Below, piece after piece: positions 25,544-33,767 of a stretch of DNA of 45,458 nt. The notes beneath the pieces are model-generated. The model saw only the letters and a program-made list of their open reading frames with translations, searched no databases and was not told the origin of the DNA. Source of the DNA: Candidatus Omnitrophota bacterium (lineage in GTDB: Bacteria > Omnitrophota > Gorgyraeia > JAFGIU01); NCBI GenBank assembly GCA_016929445.1, contig JAFGIU010000029.1, positions 1 to 45,458 of the forward strand. Direction: 5' to 3'. The translations under genes and the position numbers were made by a program. The number at the start of each line of letters is the position of its first letter. The first letter of the stretch is position 1.

Positions 25544-25630
25544 GCCCTTCTAAGCTTTGCCACGGAAGGGCGAAAGGATCTTTGTTCCGCAAAGATGGCT
25601 TCTCCGCCATAAATAGTGGCGGATCGCCAT
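25544..25630. repeat. Three consecutive palindromes between ispE and tRNA-Gln
   Basis: GCCCTTC/GAAGGGC (25544-25550 with 25565-25571), ATCTTTG-TTCCG-CAAAGAT (25578-25596), and a nested pair ATGGC...GCCAT (25595-25599 with 25626-25630) enclosing CCGCCA-TAAATAG-TGGCGG (25604-25622). The second is identical to 10447-10465, and the inner stem of the third is identical to 21250-21268. Confidence 0.75.
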
Positions 25631-25637
25631 GACGACC

Positions 25638-26510
25638 TCAGCTTCCTAACTGAGTCTGCACTACAAACGCTTGCCCGAGGCCTCTGGACTCAAGGTCCTC
25701 CACCATAGCCCCGACTTTTTCATTCTTTTCAAGCACTGCAAACACGGCTGAACCACTGCCGGACATTCTCGCCTGACTCAAACCCCGGCTTCGCACCCAC
25801 TTCAGGATTTCCGGCACCACACCCTTTTCAGAGATCACCGCGCTTTTCTCCAGATCATTTGCCGCAGTCCTCAAAGTCTGCTCAAGATCCTTCCGGCAAA
25901 GTGCTTCGACAAATTCGGGAGGCACTCTGTCGCGATGAACTCCGGCATCCAGAGCCCCGTATACTTCCGGCGTCGAATGTCCAATCGCCGGCACCACCAA
26001 AAGATGTTTCAGTTCCCACGGCAACTCCAGAGCCTCGATCTCATCACCCCGCCCCCGGCCCAGCGCCCACGGGCTCTCTCGGAGGAAGAAGGGCACGTCC
26101 GCTCCCAGGCCGGCCCCCAAGTTCCAAAGGGCCTCTGCCTTAAGAGGAAATCCCGCCAATTCATTGAGTGCCTTGAGCACAGCGGCCGCATCGGAGGACC
26201 CCCCGCCCAAACCCCTGGCCACAGGAATCCTCTTTTCGAGCTCAATCTCAACCTGCGCTTCGATCCCTGCTGCACTGAGAAAAGCCCCGGCAGCCCGATA
26301 AGCCAAATTCCCAGGGCCTTCCAATTCGGGCGCGCTGCATTGAAGAGCAACCCCCGCTGGACCCAGAGGGTCCAAACCCACCTTCAGGGAATCACACAGA
26401 TCCAGCCGTTCAAAGAGCGTCAAAAGTTCGTGGTACCCGTCCCCGCGCTTTCCGAGGACAAACAAGGCTAAGTTCAACTTTGCCGGGGCATCGAGGCACT
26501 TTGTCCTCAA
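25638..26510 (-). CDS. ispE: 4-diphosphocytidyl-2-C-methyl-D-erythritol kinase
   Basis: A 290-residue GHMP kinase of the MEP isoprenoid pathway, phosphorylating CDP-methylerythritol. Motifs are the N-terminal DAPAKLNLALFVLGKRGDGYHELLTLFERL, the ATP-binding loop RGLGGGSSDAAAVLKALNEL, LGADVPFFLRESPWALGRG, and the C-terminal RMSGSGSAVFAVLE. The start is TTG at 26510, the only reasonable one, with AAGGGG upstream inside the end of the transketolase gene. The operon link with transketolase makes sense, since pentose phosphates feed the pathway's triose precursors. Confidence 0.96.
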   Translation of the reverse strand: MRTKCLDAPAKLNLALFVLGKRGDGYHELLTLFERLDLCDSLKVGLDPLGPAGVALQCSAPELEGPGNLAYRAAGAFLSAAGIEAQVEIELEKRIPVARGLGGGSSDAAAVLKALNELAGFPLKAEALWNLGAGLGADVPFFLRESPWALGRGRGDEIEALELPWELKHLLVVPAIGHSTPEVYGALDAGVHRDRVPPEFVEALCRKDLEQTLRTAANDLEKSAVISEKGVVPEILKWVRSRGLSQARMSGSGSAVFAVLEKNEKVGAMVEDLESRGLGQAFVVQTQLGS

Positions 26511-26515
26511 AACCT

Positions 26516-27490
26516 TTACCCCTTCCGGGCGCAGATCTTGCGGGCCTCTTTCGCAATACTGTCCGGCCCCAAACCGTAGACCTCGACCAATTCTTCAAAT
26601 TCACCGGATTGGCCGAATTTGTCCGGCACGCCCATGATCTTGAAAGGCACGTTCGCGTTCTGGGCCAACCACTCTGCGATCGCACCCCCCAAACCGCCAT
26701 GAATGGTGTGTTCTTCCACGCTCAAGAGAGCCCCGGTTTCTTCCGCAGCAGCGGCCAGAGCCTTTGTATCCAAAGGCTTGATCGTGTGCATATCCAAAAC
26801 CCGGGCTTCGATCCCTTCCCTGCTCAAGACTTCGGCTGCGAGAAGCGCGAAATACACTGTCACACCACAAGCCACAAGGGTGAGGTCCTCACCCTCGCGC
26901 GCCAGGCGCGCCTTACCGATTTCAAACTCTGTCTCCGGATTGGTCAAAACCGGCACCGGGGCCCGGCCACAGCGCAAGTAGGCCGGTCCCACATGATCGC
27001 CCAAAGCCAGGGTGGCCGCTCGCGCCTGTTCCGCATCACAGGGCACGATAACTGTCATGCGGGGGAGAATGCGCATGGCGGCAATATCTTCCAGAGCCTC
27101 TGCAGTCGCGCCGTCCGGGCCCACTGAAAGCCCTCCGTGGGAACCCACAATCTTCACATTCGCATCCATATAGCACACCGATATCCGGATTTGTTCCCAT
27201 GCCCGGCCCGTGATAAAAGCGCTAAAGGAATTGGCAAAAGGGATTTTACCCGTCAGGGCCAAGCCCGCGGCCGTACTCACTAAATTCTGCTCGGCAATTC
27301 CTACCTCAAAAAAACGCTCCGGGTGTTCATCTCCAAACCACTTGGCGCGCGTCGAGTCCCCAAGATCCCCGCTCACGGCCACAACCTCCGGCCGGAGATT
27401 CCCCAGCTCGCGCAGGCCTTCCCCAAATCCGTCCCGCGTCGGCTTCTTGCTCTTTGCTACCGAAGTCTTTGCGGTTGCCGCGTCACCCAT
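26516..27490 (-). CDS. Transketolase, C-terminal subunit
   Basis: A 324-residue protein covering the pyrimidine-binding and C-terminal domains of transketolase: ATAKTSVAKSKKPTRDGFGEGLRELG, VVAVSGDLGDSTRAKWFGDEHPERFFEVGIAEQNLVSTAAGLALTGKIPFANSFSAFITGRAWEQIR (catalytic-type Glu in GIAEQN), then the C-terminal domain with VACGVTVYFALLAAEVLSREGIEARVLDMHTIKPLD. With the N-terminal subunit it transfers two-carbon units between sugar phosphates. The frame extends upstream to 27592, but ATG 27490 is preferred, four bases after the partner's stop. Split transketolases are widespread in archaea and many bacteria. Confidence 0.94.
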   Translation of the reverse strand: MGDAATAKTSVAKSKKPTRDGFGEGLRELGNLRPEVVAVSGDLGDSTRAKWFGDEHPERFFEVGIAEQNLVSTAAGLALTGKIPFANSFSAFITGRAWEQIRISVCYMDANVKIVGSHGGLSVGPDGATAEALEDIAAMRILPRMTVIVPCDAEQARAATLALGDHVGPAYLRCGRAPVPVLTNPETEFEIGKARLAREGEDLTLVACGVTVYFALLAAEVLSREGIEARVLDMHTIKPLDTKALAAAAEETGALLSVEEHTIHGGLGGAIAEWLAQNANVPFKIMGVPDKFGQSGEFEELVEVYGLGPDSIAKEARKICARKG

Positions 27491-27494
27491 TGCC

Positions 27495-28325
27495 TCAGAT
27501 CCCCTTTCCCACTTCAGCAAGCGCCTTTTCCAATTCGTCGTCATTCGGGGCCACCCCGTGCCATTTGTGGTTTCCCGCCATAAAGGAAACACCTTTGCCC
27601 TTGACCGTGCGGGCGATCAGCACCGTGGGTTGCCCCTTGACCTGCATCATTTTTTCGTAGGTGCCGAGGATGAGCTCGATATCGTGCCCGTCGATTTCAA
27701 AGGCCTTCCACCCAAAGGCCTCCCACTTCTGCGCCAAGGGCTCAATATTCATCACATTCTTAACAGGCCCGTTCTGTTGCACACCGTTGGCATCGACGAT
27801 CACATGGAAATGATCGAGCTTGTAGTGCGCCGCAGACATCGCTGTTTCCCAAACCTGGCCTTCCTGCATTTCGCCATCCCCGCAAATACACCAAATGCGC
27901 GTGTCCTTACCGTTGAGACGCTCCCCCAAGGCCATCCCATGAGCCACGGAAACACCCTGGCCCAGAGAACCGGAAACAATCTCCACCCCGGGCAAACCGC
28001 GCTGGGGATGTCCCTGCAAACGCGACCCCAATTTTCTCAGCGTGGCTAATTCCTTGAGCGGAAAGTAACCGCGCAAAGCCAAAATCGCGTAGAGCGCGGG
28101 ACAGCCGTGCCCCTTGGAAAGAATCAGACGATCACGTCCCTCCCATTCGGGATTCTTGGGATCGTACTTCAAAGCGTAATCAAATAAACCCAGAAGGATT
28201 TCGACCATGGAAAGGGAACCGCCCGGGTGCCCTGATCCGGCTTTATTGAGCATACGCAGGATTTCCGTGCGCAGTGCAATGGCTTCCTTCTTTATTTGCT
28301 CCGTCTTCGGCTTGCTCTGTGTCAT
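27495..28325 (-). CDS. Transketolase, N-terminal subunit
   Basis: A 276-residue thiamine-diphosphate-binding subunit: LRTEILRMLNKAGSGHPGGSLSMVEILLGLFDYAL, RDRLILSKGHGCPALYAILALRGYF, VSGSLGQGVSVAHGMAL, and the ThDP/metal motif GDGEMQEGQVWETAMSAAHYKLDHFHVIVDANGVQQNG. ATG 28325 has AGGTGA seven bases upstream. The ATG at 28343 would overlap the TPR stop as ATGA and is a fair alternative. It needs the adjacent C-terminal subunit for activity. Confidence 0.95.
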   Translation of the reverse strand: MTQSKPKTEQIKKEAIALRTEILRMLNKAGSGHPGGSLSMVEILLGLFDYALKYDPKNPEWEGRDRLILSKGHGCPALYAILALRGYFPLKELATLRKLGSRLQGHPQRGLPGVEIVSGSLGQGVSVAHGMALGERLNGKDTRIWCICGDGEMQEGQVWETAMSAAHYKLDHFHVIVDANGVQQNGPVKNVMNIEPLAQKWEAFGWKAFEIDGHDIELILGTYEKMMQVKGQPTVLIARTVKGKGVSFMAGNHKWHGVAPNDDELEKALAEVGKGI

Positions 28326-28339
28326 TTGCGGCTCACCTG

Positions 28340-29836
28340 TCATTCCAAAGGGACTCCAGTATGCATCATGCCCGTGGGCAAAAGCTGCAATTTGTCCCCA
28401 ATGTACGTTAAATTCGGATCCAACTCCAGAGCCCGCATCCAAGCATCTCTGGCCTTGTGCAAACTTCCATAGCCGTAGTAAGCATCGCCCAGATGATCAT
28501 AAATCACCGGGTCCGGCTTCATCCCGGCCGCCCTCTCCAAAAGACTGACGGCCTCCTCGACCTTCCCCTTCTTGAAATACACCCAGCCTAAACTGTCGAC
28601 ATAAGCCCCGTTATTCGGATCCAGCTGCAGGGCCTTTTGCACCAAGACCAGGGCCTCATCCAGCATGACCCCTTGCTCGGCATACATATACCCGAGGTAA
28701 TTCAGGGCATCCGGATCACCGGGATCCAATTCCAGAGAACGGCGCAGAACCTCTTGGGCCTTGTCCATCCGGTTCTGTTTCTCGTAGAGCGCCCCCAAAT
28801 AAAACCACGGTCTGGCCTGAGTCGGATAGCGCTTGGTCAAAAAAAGGTAGGCCTTTTCAGCCTCATCCATATTGCCGAGATCTTCGGCTGCCATGGCCCG
28901 CAGGAGCCAGAGCTCCATGCGGTCTCCCAAAAGCGCCAATCCCTGGCGCGCCAGCTCCTCCACCTTTTGCGGCTCGCCAAGTCTTAAGTAGAGGTAGCTC
29001 AGCTCCAGACGCGTATCCAGGTTGGCCGGGTTCAGGGCCAAGCCCATCTCATAGCTCTGGGCAGCCTTTTCAACCCATCCTTCGTCGTAGTAAATCTGGG
29101 CCACCTGGCGGTAGATCTTGGGATTCAGCGGATCCACCTGAATCGCCTTTTCATAGAGCTCAACTGCTTCGGCTCCTTGCCCTGCCAATTCCAAAGCTGC
29201 AGCCCAACCCAAGTAACCTTCGACCGAGTCGGGCCGGAGCTCCACCACCTTCTGAAAATACCGGATGGCCTCCTCCGGCCGGCCCACCCTGGAGGACAAA
29301 ACCCCCATGTTCAAGTGCAGCGCCTCGGACTTCGGGTGAAATTCGAGGATCTTCTGGTAGTGAGGAAGCGCCTCTTCAAATCGTCCTTGCAGAACCAGAA
29401 GATCCGCCAACGAGGCCAAAGCATTCTCCTCATCGGGGAAGTGATCGATAATTTCCTGGTACATCTGCATGGCCGGTTCCAGCTCCGCTTTGGAAACAAA
29501 CAGCAGAGCCAGGAGATAACGGGAGCGCTTGTCCTTCGGATCCAGACGCGCAGCTTGACGCAGTTCCTTTTCCGCAGCCTCGATCTGACTGGAGCGCAAC
29601 AAGGCGGACCCCAGCCGTGTGCGCAGAGCCGCAGAATCGGGATCCAGACGCAGAGCCTGGCGATAGTAGTCAAGGGCCTGCTCCAGGGATTGGTTCTTCT
29701 CATACAGCAAAGCCTTGGCATACAGGGCATAGGCCGTGGCCTGCTTGTTCCGCCCTGATGTACCCGAGGCACATCCCGGAAGAAGGACTCCTACAAGAAG
29801 GATAGCAACTGCTTTCCCAAAACCCCTCAGAGGCAC
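28340..29836 (-). CDS. TPR-repeat lipoprotein
   Basis: A 498-residue protein with a lipoprotein signal peptide (MPLRGFGKAVAILLVGVLLPGC, lipobox LPGC, Cys22) followed by roughly a dozen tetratricopeptide repeats of 34 residues (for example ALDYYRQALRLDPDSAALRTRLGSALL, ALPHYQKILEFHPKSEALHLNMGVL, AQEVLRRSLELDPGDPDALNYLGYMYAEQG). TPR solenoids bind partner proteins; this one would be membrane-anchored on the periplasmic face or outer membrane after Lgt processing. Specific partners are unknown. The start is GTG 29836 with GGAG eight bases upstream. It lies 16 bp after the tiny COX24-like gene and overlaps or abuts transketolase N. Confidence 0.9.
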   Translation of the reverse strand: MPLRGFGKAVAILLVGVLLPGCASGTSGRNKQATAYALYAKALLYEKNQSLEQALDYYRQALRLDPDSAALRTRLGSALLRSSQIEAAEKELRQAARLDPKDKRSRYLLALLFVSKAELEPAMQMYQEIIDHFPDEENALASLADLLVLQGRFEEALPHYQKILEFHPKSEALHLNMGVLSSRVGRPEEAIRYFQKVVELRPDSVEGYLGWAAALELAGQGAEAVELYEKAIQVDPLNPKIYRQVAQIYYDEGWVEKAAQSYEMGLALNPANLDTRLELSYLYLRLGEPQKVEELARQGLALLGDRMELWLLRAMAAEDLGNMDEAEKAYLFLTKRYPTQARPWFYLGALYEKQNRMDKAQEVLRRSLELDPGDPDALNYLGYMYAEQGVMLDEALVLVQKALQLDPNNGAYVDSLGWVYFKKGKVEEAVSLLERAAGMKPDPVIYDHLGDAYYGYGSLHKARDAWMRALELDPNLTYIGDKLQLLPTGMMHTGVPLE

Positions 29837-29852
29837 TCAGACAACTCCGTGA

Positions 29853-29942
29853 CTAGTTCTTCTTGTGACGGTCCCGACGCAATCTCTTCTTGCGTTTATG
29901 TGTGGCCATCTTGTGACGCTTGCGCTTCTTACCACAAGGCAT
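29853..29942 (-). CDS. 29-residue AURKAIP1/COX24-domain basic protein
   Basis: A very short gene, ATG 29942 to TAG 29853, with AAGGAG ten bases upstream. The product starts MPCGKKRKRHKMATHKRKKR and is about 60 percent Lys, Arg and His. I recognise this as the small bacterial protein annotated with the AURKAIP1/COX24 C-terminal domain (for example in Bacteroidota and PVC genomes), thought to be a ribosome-associated peptide related to mitochondrial mS38. Its good ribosome binding site and tight spacing between hisG and the TPR gene support it as real. Many gene callers would miss it because of its length. Confidence 0.85.
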   Translation of the reverse strand: MPCGKKRKRHKMATHKRKKRLRRDRHKKN

Positions 29943-29968
29943 AAAAAGTTGACTCCTTCACTCTCACG

Positions 29969-30880
29969 TTAATCAATCAGTTTATTGAGCGGATATTCGA
30001 TAATCCCCTCAGCGCCCGCTTCTTTGAGTTGCGGGATAATCTGGCGGGCAATGATCTCTTCCAGTACGGTCTCCACAGCCGCCCACCCGGGTTGTGCCAA
30101 GGAAGAAACCGTGGGGTTTCGCAGGGAGGGCAATAACCCCAGGACCTTTTCCAGGCCCTTCCCCGTGCGCACATTGAGCTTAAGCCCAACCTTGCCCCGC
30201 GCATTGATCGCACCCTGGAGCATCAGAGCCATGCGCTCCACCTTCTTGCGCTTCCAGGAGTCTTTCCAGGCTTGCTTGTTGGCAATGAGCTTGGTATTGG
30301 ACTCCAGGACTGTGTCCACAATGCGCAGCCCATTGGCCCGCAGACTGGCCCCGGTTTCAGTGAGCTCCACGATGGCATCGACCAGGCCGGCCGAAACCTT
30401 GGCTTCTGTGGCTCCCCAGCTAAACTCCACATCGGCGTTCACACTGTGCTTGCGGAGATACTTCTTTGTCACGCCGGCGAGCTCTGTTGCTATCCTCTTG
30501 CCTTGCAATCCTTTAACACTCTTTATGGAGGATGCCCCAGGCACAGCCACCACCCAGCGGACCTTGGTGAAACCCTGCTTGGCATAAATCAGATCTGCCA
30601 CGCGAACCACATCCACTCCGCATTCCTGTACCCAGTCCTCGCCCGTCAACCCGCAGTCCAGCACCCCCTCCTGCACATAGCGGGGAACCTCCTGCGCACG
30701 CAAAAGGACCGGCTCCAGCTCAGCATCGTCTACAGCCGGGAAATAGGAGCGCGAGCGGATGCTGATTTGGTAGCCCGCATTGCGCAACAGCTCCAGAGTC
30801 GAGTCCTGCAAGCTGCCCTTGGGCAGACCGAGCTTGAGCACCTGTGAGGAAACAGGCAGTTTTTTTGTTTTTTTTGCCAT
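29969..30880 (-). CDS. hisG: ATP phosphoribosyltransferase, long form
   Basis: A 303-residue enzyme for the first step of histidine synthesis (ATP + PRPP). The catalytic part has [55 protein letters not shown] and the PRPP-binding-type [28 protein letters not shown]. The C-terminal extension from about residue 225 ([20 protein letters not shown]..., ending [14 protein letters not shown]) is the regulatory ACT-like domain for histidine feedback, so it is the hexameric long form that needs no HisZ. No other his gene is near. The Lys-rich N-terminus ([10 protein letters not shown]) is slightly extended. Confidence 0.95.
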   Translation of the reverse strand: MAKKTKKLPVSSQVLKLGLPKGSLQDSTLELLRNAGYQISIRSRSYFPAVDDAELEPVLLRAQEVPRYVQEGVLDCGLTGEDWVQECGVDVVRVADLIYAKQGFTKVRWVVAVPGASSIKSVKGLQGKRIATELAGVTKKYLRKHSVNADVEFSWGATEAKVSAGLVDAIVELTETGASLRANGLRIVDTVLESNTKLIANKQAWKDSWKRKKVERMALMLQGAINARGKVGLKLNVRTGKGLEKVLGLLPSLRNPTVSSLAQPGWAAVETVLEEIIARQIIPQLKEAGAEGIIEYPLNKLID

Positions 30881-30950
30881 AACTCGTTTAATTACTATTA
30901 GTTAGGCCATCAGCGAGGGACGGCTCGGATACGTTGGTCAGACAACGCAC

Positions 30951-31000
30951 CTCCGAATAAAACGGAGGACCGCTAACAGAGGGACATACCCCTAGGTTAG
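30951..31000. repeat. Palindromes in the hisG upstream region
   Basis: CTCCG-AATAAAA-CGGAG (30951-30967) is followed by a nested hairpin: CTAAC (30973-30977), AGGG (30980-30983), loop, CCCT (30990-30993), GTTAG (30996-31000). A lone AGGGACGG half-arm lies at about 30916-30923. They share the GGGAC core of the inverted-repeat family and may be decayed copies. Confidence 0.55.
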
Positions 31001-31092
31001 ACGGGAGATTTTAGCACAGAGGCCTTGGGGTGTCTACTGCCCTTCCCTCCTCGGAAGAGTCACTCGTTCCGGATTGGTTATATAGTCATTAA

Positions 31093-31177
31093 ATCAGGGA
31101 CAGGTCTCGCCGAATTTCAGGGGACATATCTCCTTTGGAGATGTGTCCCCCAATGTGCTTGGAGAACCGTCCCTGAT
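31093..31177. repeat. Nested inverted-repeat element, copy C of the AGGGACGGTTCTC family
   Basis: Outer arms ATCAGGGACAGGTCTC (31093-31108) and GAGAACCGTCCCTGAT (31162-31177) pair at 14 of 16 positions. Inside them GGGGACATATCTCC (31120-31133) and GGAGATGTGTCCCC (31137-31150) form a 14-bp stem with one mismatch and a 3-base loop. The architecture of outer plus inner arms matches copy B at 11617-11757. Confidence 0.88.
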
Positions 31178-31493
31178 GCAGAGACTATGTCCCGCTGGCG
31201 CAGCCGGGGCACCCCAACACCCAAAGGAATCGGTTTGTCCGCACTTGAGGGAGGGCCGACATCTCGCAGAGGAGCTCAAAATCGCTGAAGCCACCGATGT
31301 CTCGCTAGCGTGTGCCCTGCGATTTTGGGCAGCCCCCCGTACTTCAGTATCTGATGCAATGATCACATAAGGCGATCCGGCGCGAGGTGACCGGCCCGAC
31401 CTCGGTACGGAAAGATCGTTCCGCCCCTCTCCCCATGGACAGACAGAGGCATCGGAATATAGAATGGTCATTTATCGCAACAGGGGGAATCTC
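31178..31493. other. Gene-free leader region upstream of the ppiD-like gene
   Basis: No convincing gene. Visible are inverted repeats CAAAATCGC/GCGATTTTG (31277-31285 with 31319-31327), CGAGGT/ACCTCG (31383-31388 with 31399-31404) and CGGAA/TTCCG (31408-31412 with 31419-31423). An A/T-rich patch with GGAATATAGAATGG near 31450 could hold the ppiD promoter (TATAGA-like -10). Open frames here do not resemble proteins. Confidence 0.4.
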
Positions 31494-33290
31494 ATGCTTA
31501 AGTTATTACGACAGAAACACATTGCCAGAAGAATCCTTTGGACCATTGCCTCGCTCATCATTCCGGTCTTTGTACTCTGGGGAGTGAGTTCGGCCATCCA
31601 AACCGGACGGGAGCTGGACACCGCAGGCTATATCTTTGGCAAAAAAGTCTCTATGGACGACTTCCTGGCCAGCCACAAGGCCACGACCACCACACTCCAA
31701 CTCATTTACGGAAATCGCTTCAGCAATTTCGTCACCGGGGATCTCCTGGAACAGCGCGCCTGGGACCGGCTCATCCAGCTTGAGGAAGCCCGCCGCCAAC
31801 ACATCCGTGTAGACAGTGAAGAGGTCGTCAGTTATATCCAGTCCCTCCCCGTGTTCCAGGCCAACGGAGGTTTTGATCTTAGAAACTACGAATACATCTT
31901 GCACTATAGCCTGGGGGTTTCTCCTCAAGACTTTGAAAAGAATATGCGTGAAGATCTGCAGATTGCAAAGCTGCGCCAAGGCATTTTGGCCGATATCACT
32001 CCTTCTGACGCTGAAGTCCGGGACGCCTACCGCCGTGACAATGAAAAAGCCCAAGTCTCTTACATTCTGATCCCGGACAGTGATCTTGCAGACCGGGTAA
32101 GCCTGGACGAATCCGAACTGGAGACCTATTACAGGGAAAATTCCGCGGACTTTCTCACTCCGGCCCAGGTCAATGTTCGTTATGCCGCAATCAAAGCAGA
32201 ATCCCTGATGGATGGCACGGATTATGAGGAAAAGGATATCGAATCTTATTATGACCGCAATGAGGCGGAGTTCCTGGTCAAGGAGCACGTCCGCCGGCTG
32301 GACGACGAACTCAAATCTCAGATACGCCAGTCCCTGGCAGCCGAGCAAAGCATCTCTGCTGAAGAAGTCACCGAGGACGCTGTCAGCGAATACTGGCGCG
32401 GCCATCAAGACGAGTTCCGCGTTGAAGAATACACCCGGCCTCTGGATGAATCCGTGCGTTCTGAAATTGTCCAGGCCCTTCGCCTGGAGCAAGCAAAGAG
32501 GAAGGCCCTAAAGCTCTCCGAACAACTCGAAGACACGATTGCCGAGATGAGCACCCCGGACATGCAGGTTGTGGCGGAAGCCTTTGGGCTTGCCCAGGGT
32601 GAAACGGGGCTTTTTTGGGAGAATAGCCCTATCCCCGTGATCGGATGGTCGCATGAGTTCTCTCAAACAGCTTTTGGATTGGAGGTCGGAGACATCAGCC
32701 AAGCCATTGAAATCGGCGACGACTATTACTTCCTCCAACCGATCGAACGCAAGGAACCGGCCATTCCGCCGCTGGCAGAAGTGCGCGAGCGCGTGGAACG
32801 CCAATTCCGCCGCGAGAAGGCTCATGAGCTTGCCAAGGAAGACGCCGGCGCAAAGTTGAAAACCTTGCTCGACTATATCTCCGAGGGAAAAACCAGCACT
32901 TTCCGTGACGCTGCCCTGGATTTAGGGTATCCCATTGAAGAGACCGAACCCTTTAACCGCAGCGGTTATGTGCCCGGCATCGGCTTAGCCCAAGCTCTTG
33001 CGGATGCCGCCTTTACACTCAGTCCCGGGGATATTCACAACGAAGTTTTGGAAGTCTCCAACGGATGGTGTTTGATCCAGCTGGACCAGCGTCTGCCCAT
33101 CAGCGAAGCCGATTACAAGGGCCAGTACGAAAAGTACTTCAACCAGGTTGCCCAGGAACGGAGTCAAGAAAAGATCGGCGTGTGGTATGAGGATCTGCTG
33201 AAGCGCGCTCAGCTGCGTAATATTATTGCAGAACACCGGGAAGAACAGGCGCGTTTGGCGGAGGAAGATTTCGCAGATTCGGAAAGCTGA
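31494..33290 (+). CDS. PpiD/SurA-like periplasmic peptidyl-prolyl isomerase family protein
   Basis: A 598-residue protein anchored by one N-terminal helix (RRILWTIASLIIPVFVLWGVSSAI, 12-35) with the rest periplasmic. Residues about 50-200 are the SurA_N/PpiD chaperone region (MDDFLASHKATTTT..., RAWDRLIQLEEARRQHIRV). Three related segments follow: 208-230 (LETYYRENSADFLTPAQVNVRY), 248-285 (DIESYYDRNEAEFLVKEHVRRLDDEL...) and 298-333 (SEYWRGHQDEFRVEEYTRPLDESV...). A parvulin-like part lies at about 356-425 and a second PpiC_2-like part at about 465-530. It probably helps fold exported proteins. The start ATG 31494 has AGGGGG six to eight bases upstream; an upstream in-frame ATG at 31464 lacks one. 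It runs convergently into nrdR with a 6-bp gap. Confidence 0.85.
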   Translation: MLKLLRQKHIARRILWTIASLIIPVFVLWGVSSAIQTGRELDTAGYIFGKKVSMDDFLASHKATTTTLQLIYGNRFSNFVTGDLLEQRAWDRLIQLEEARRQHIRVDSEEVVSYIQSLPVFQANGGFDLRNYEYILHYSLGVSPQDFEKNMREDLQIAKLRQGILADITPSDAEVRDAYRRDNEKAQVSYILIPDSDLADRVSLDESELETYYRENSADFLTPAQVNVRYAAIKAESLMDGTDYEEKDIESYYDRNEAEFLVKEHVRRLDDELKSQIRQSLAAEQSISAEEVTEDAVSEYWRGHQDEFRVEEYTRPLDESVRSEIVQALRLEQAKRKALKLSEQLEDTIAEMSTPDMQVVAEAFGLAQGETGLFWENSPIPVIGWSHEFSQTAFGLEVGDISQAIEIGDDYYFLQPIERKEPAIPPLAEVRERVERQFRREKAHELAKEDAGAKLKTLLDYISEGKTSTFRDAALDLGYPIEETEPFNRSGYVPGIGLAQALADAAFTLSPGDIHNEVLEVSNGWCLIQLDQRLPISEADYKGQYEKYFNQVAQERSQEKIGVWYEDLLKRAQLRNIIAEHREEQARLAEEDFADSES

Positions 33291-33296
33291 TGCGGC

Positions 33297-33764
33297 TTAA
33301 GACTGCGGCCGCCCTTGGGCCAGCATATCCTTGAGCTCGATCATGAATTGATTGATGTCTTTGAATTGGCGGTAGACTGAGGCGAAGCGCACGTAAGCCA
33401 CTTCGTCCACGCTTTGCAGGCGTTGCATGACCAGCTCGCCAATCTGGGAGCTGGTCACTTCTTTATCCAGGGTATTCTGCAGGATCCGTTCCACATCGTC
33501 GACGATTTGCTCCACGGTCATGGCACTCACCGGCCGCTTTTGGCAGGCCTTGCGGATCCCGGAAAGGACTTTGGAACGGTCAAAGGCTTCACGCGCGCCG
33601 TCCTTCTTAATCACCATCAAGGACACTTCCTCGACATGCTCATAAGTCGTGAAACGGCGCCCGCAACCCAGACACTCGCGACGGCGCCGGATCGCATCCC
33701 CCGCCTTGCTGGAGCGGGAGTCGATGACCTTGTCTTCCTGGTGTCCGCAATAGGGGCAACGCAT
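33297..33764 (-). CDS. nrdR: Transcriptional repressor NrdR
   Basis: A 155-residue zinc-ribbon/ATP-cone repressor of ribonucleotide reductase genes. The zinc ribbon is C3-x2-C6...C31-x2-C34 ([42 protein letters not shown]). The ATP cone follows ([32 protein letters not shown]...[12 protein letters not shown]), with [26 protein letters not shown] near the end. Length and order are standard. It lies three bases after glyA, a common pairing. No NrdR box or nrd gene is in the window. Confidence 0.97.
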   Translation of the reverse strand: MRCPYCGHQEDKVIDSRSSKAGDAIRRRRECLGCGRRFTTYEHVEEVSLMVIKKDGAREAFDRSKVLSGIRKACQKRPVSAMTVEQIVDDVERILQNTLDKEVTSSQIGELVMQRLQSVDEVAYVRFASVYRQFKDINQFMIELKDMLAQGRPQS

Positions 33765-33767
33765 AGA

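Noticed and set aside
31094-31471. Minus-strand 125-codon open frame in the hisG-ppiD gap
   Set aside because: It spans a nested inverted repeat and several hairpins, lacks a ribosome binding site and resembles no protein family.
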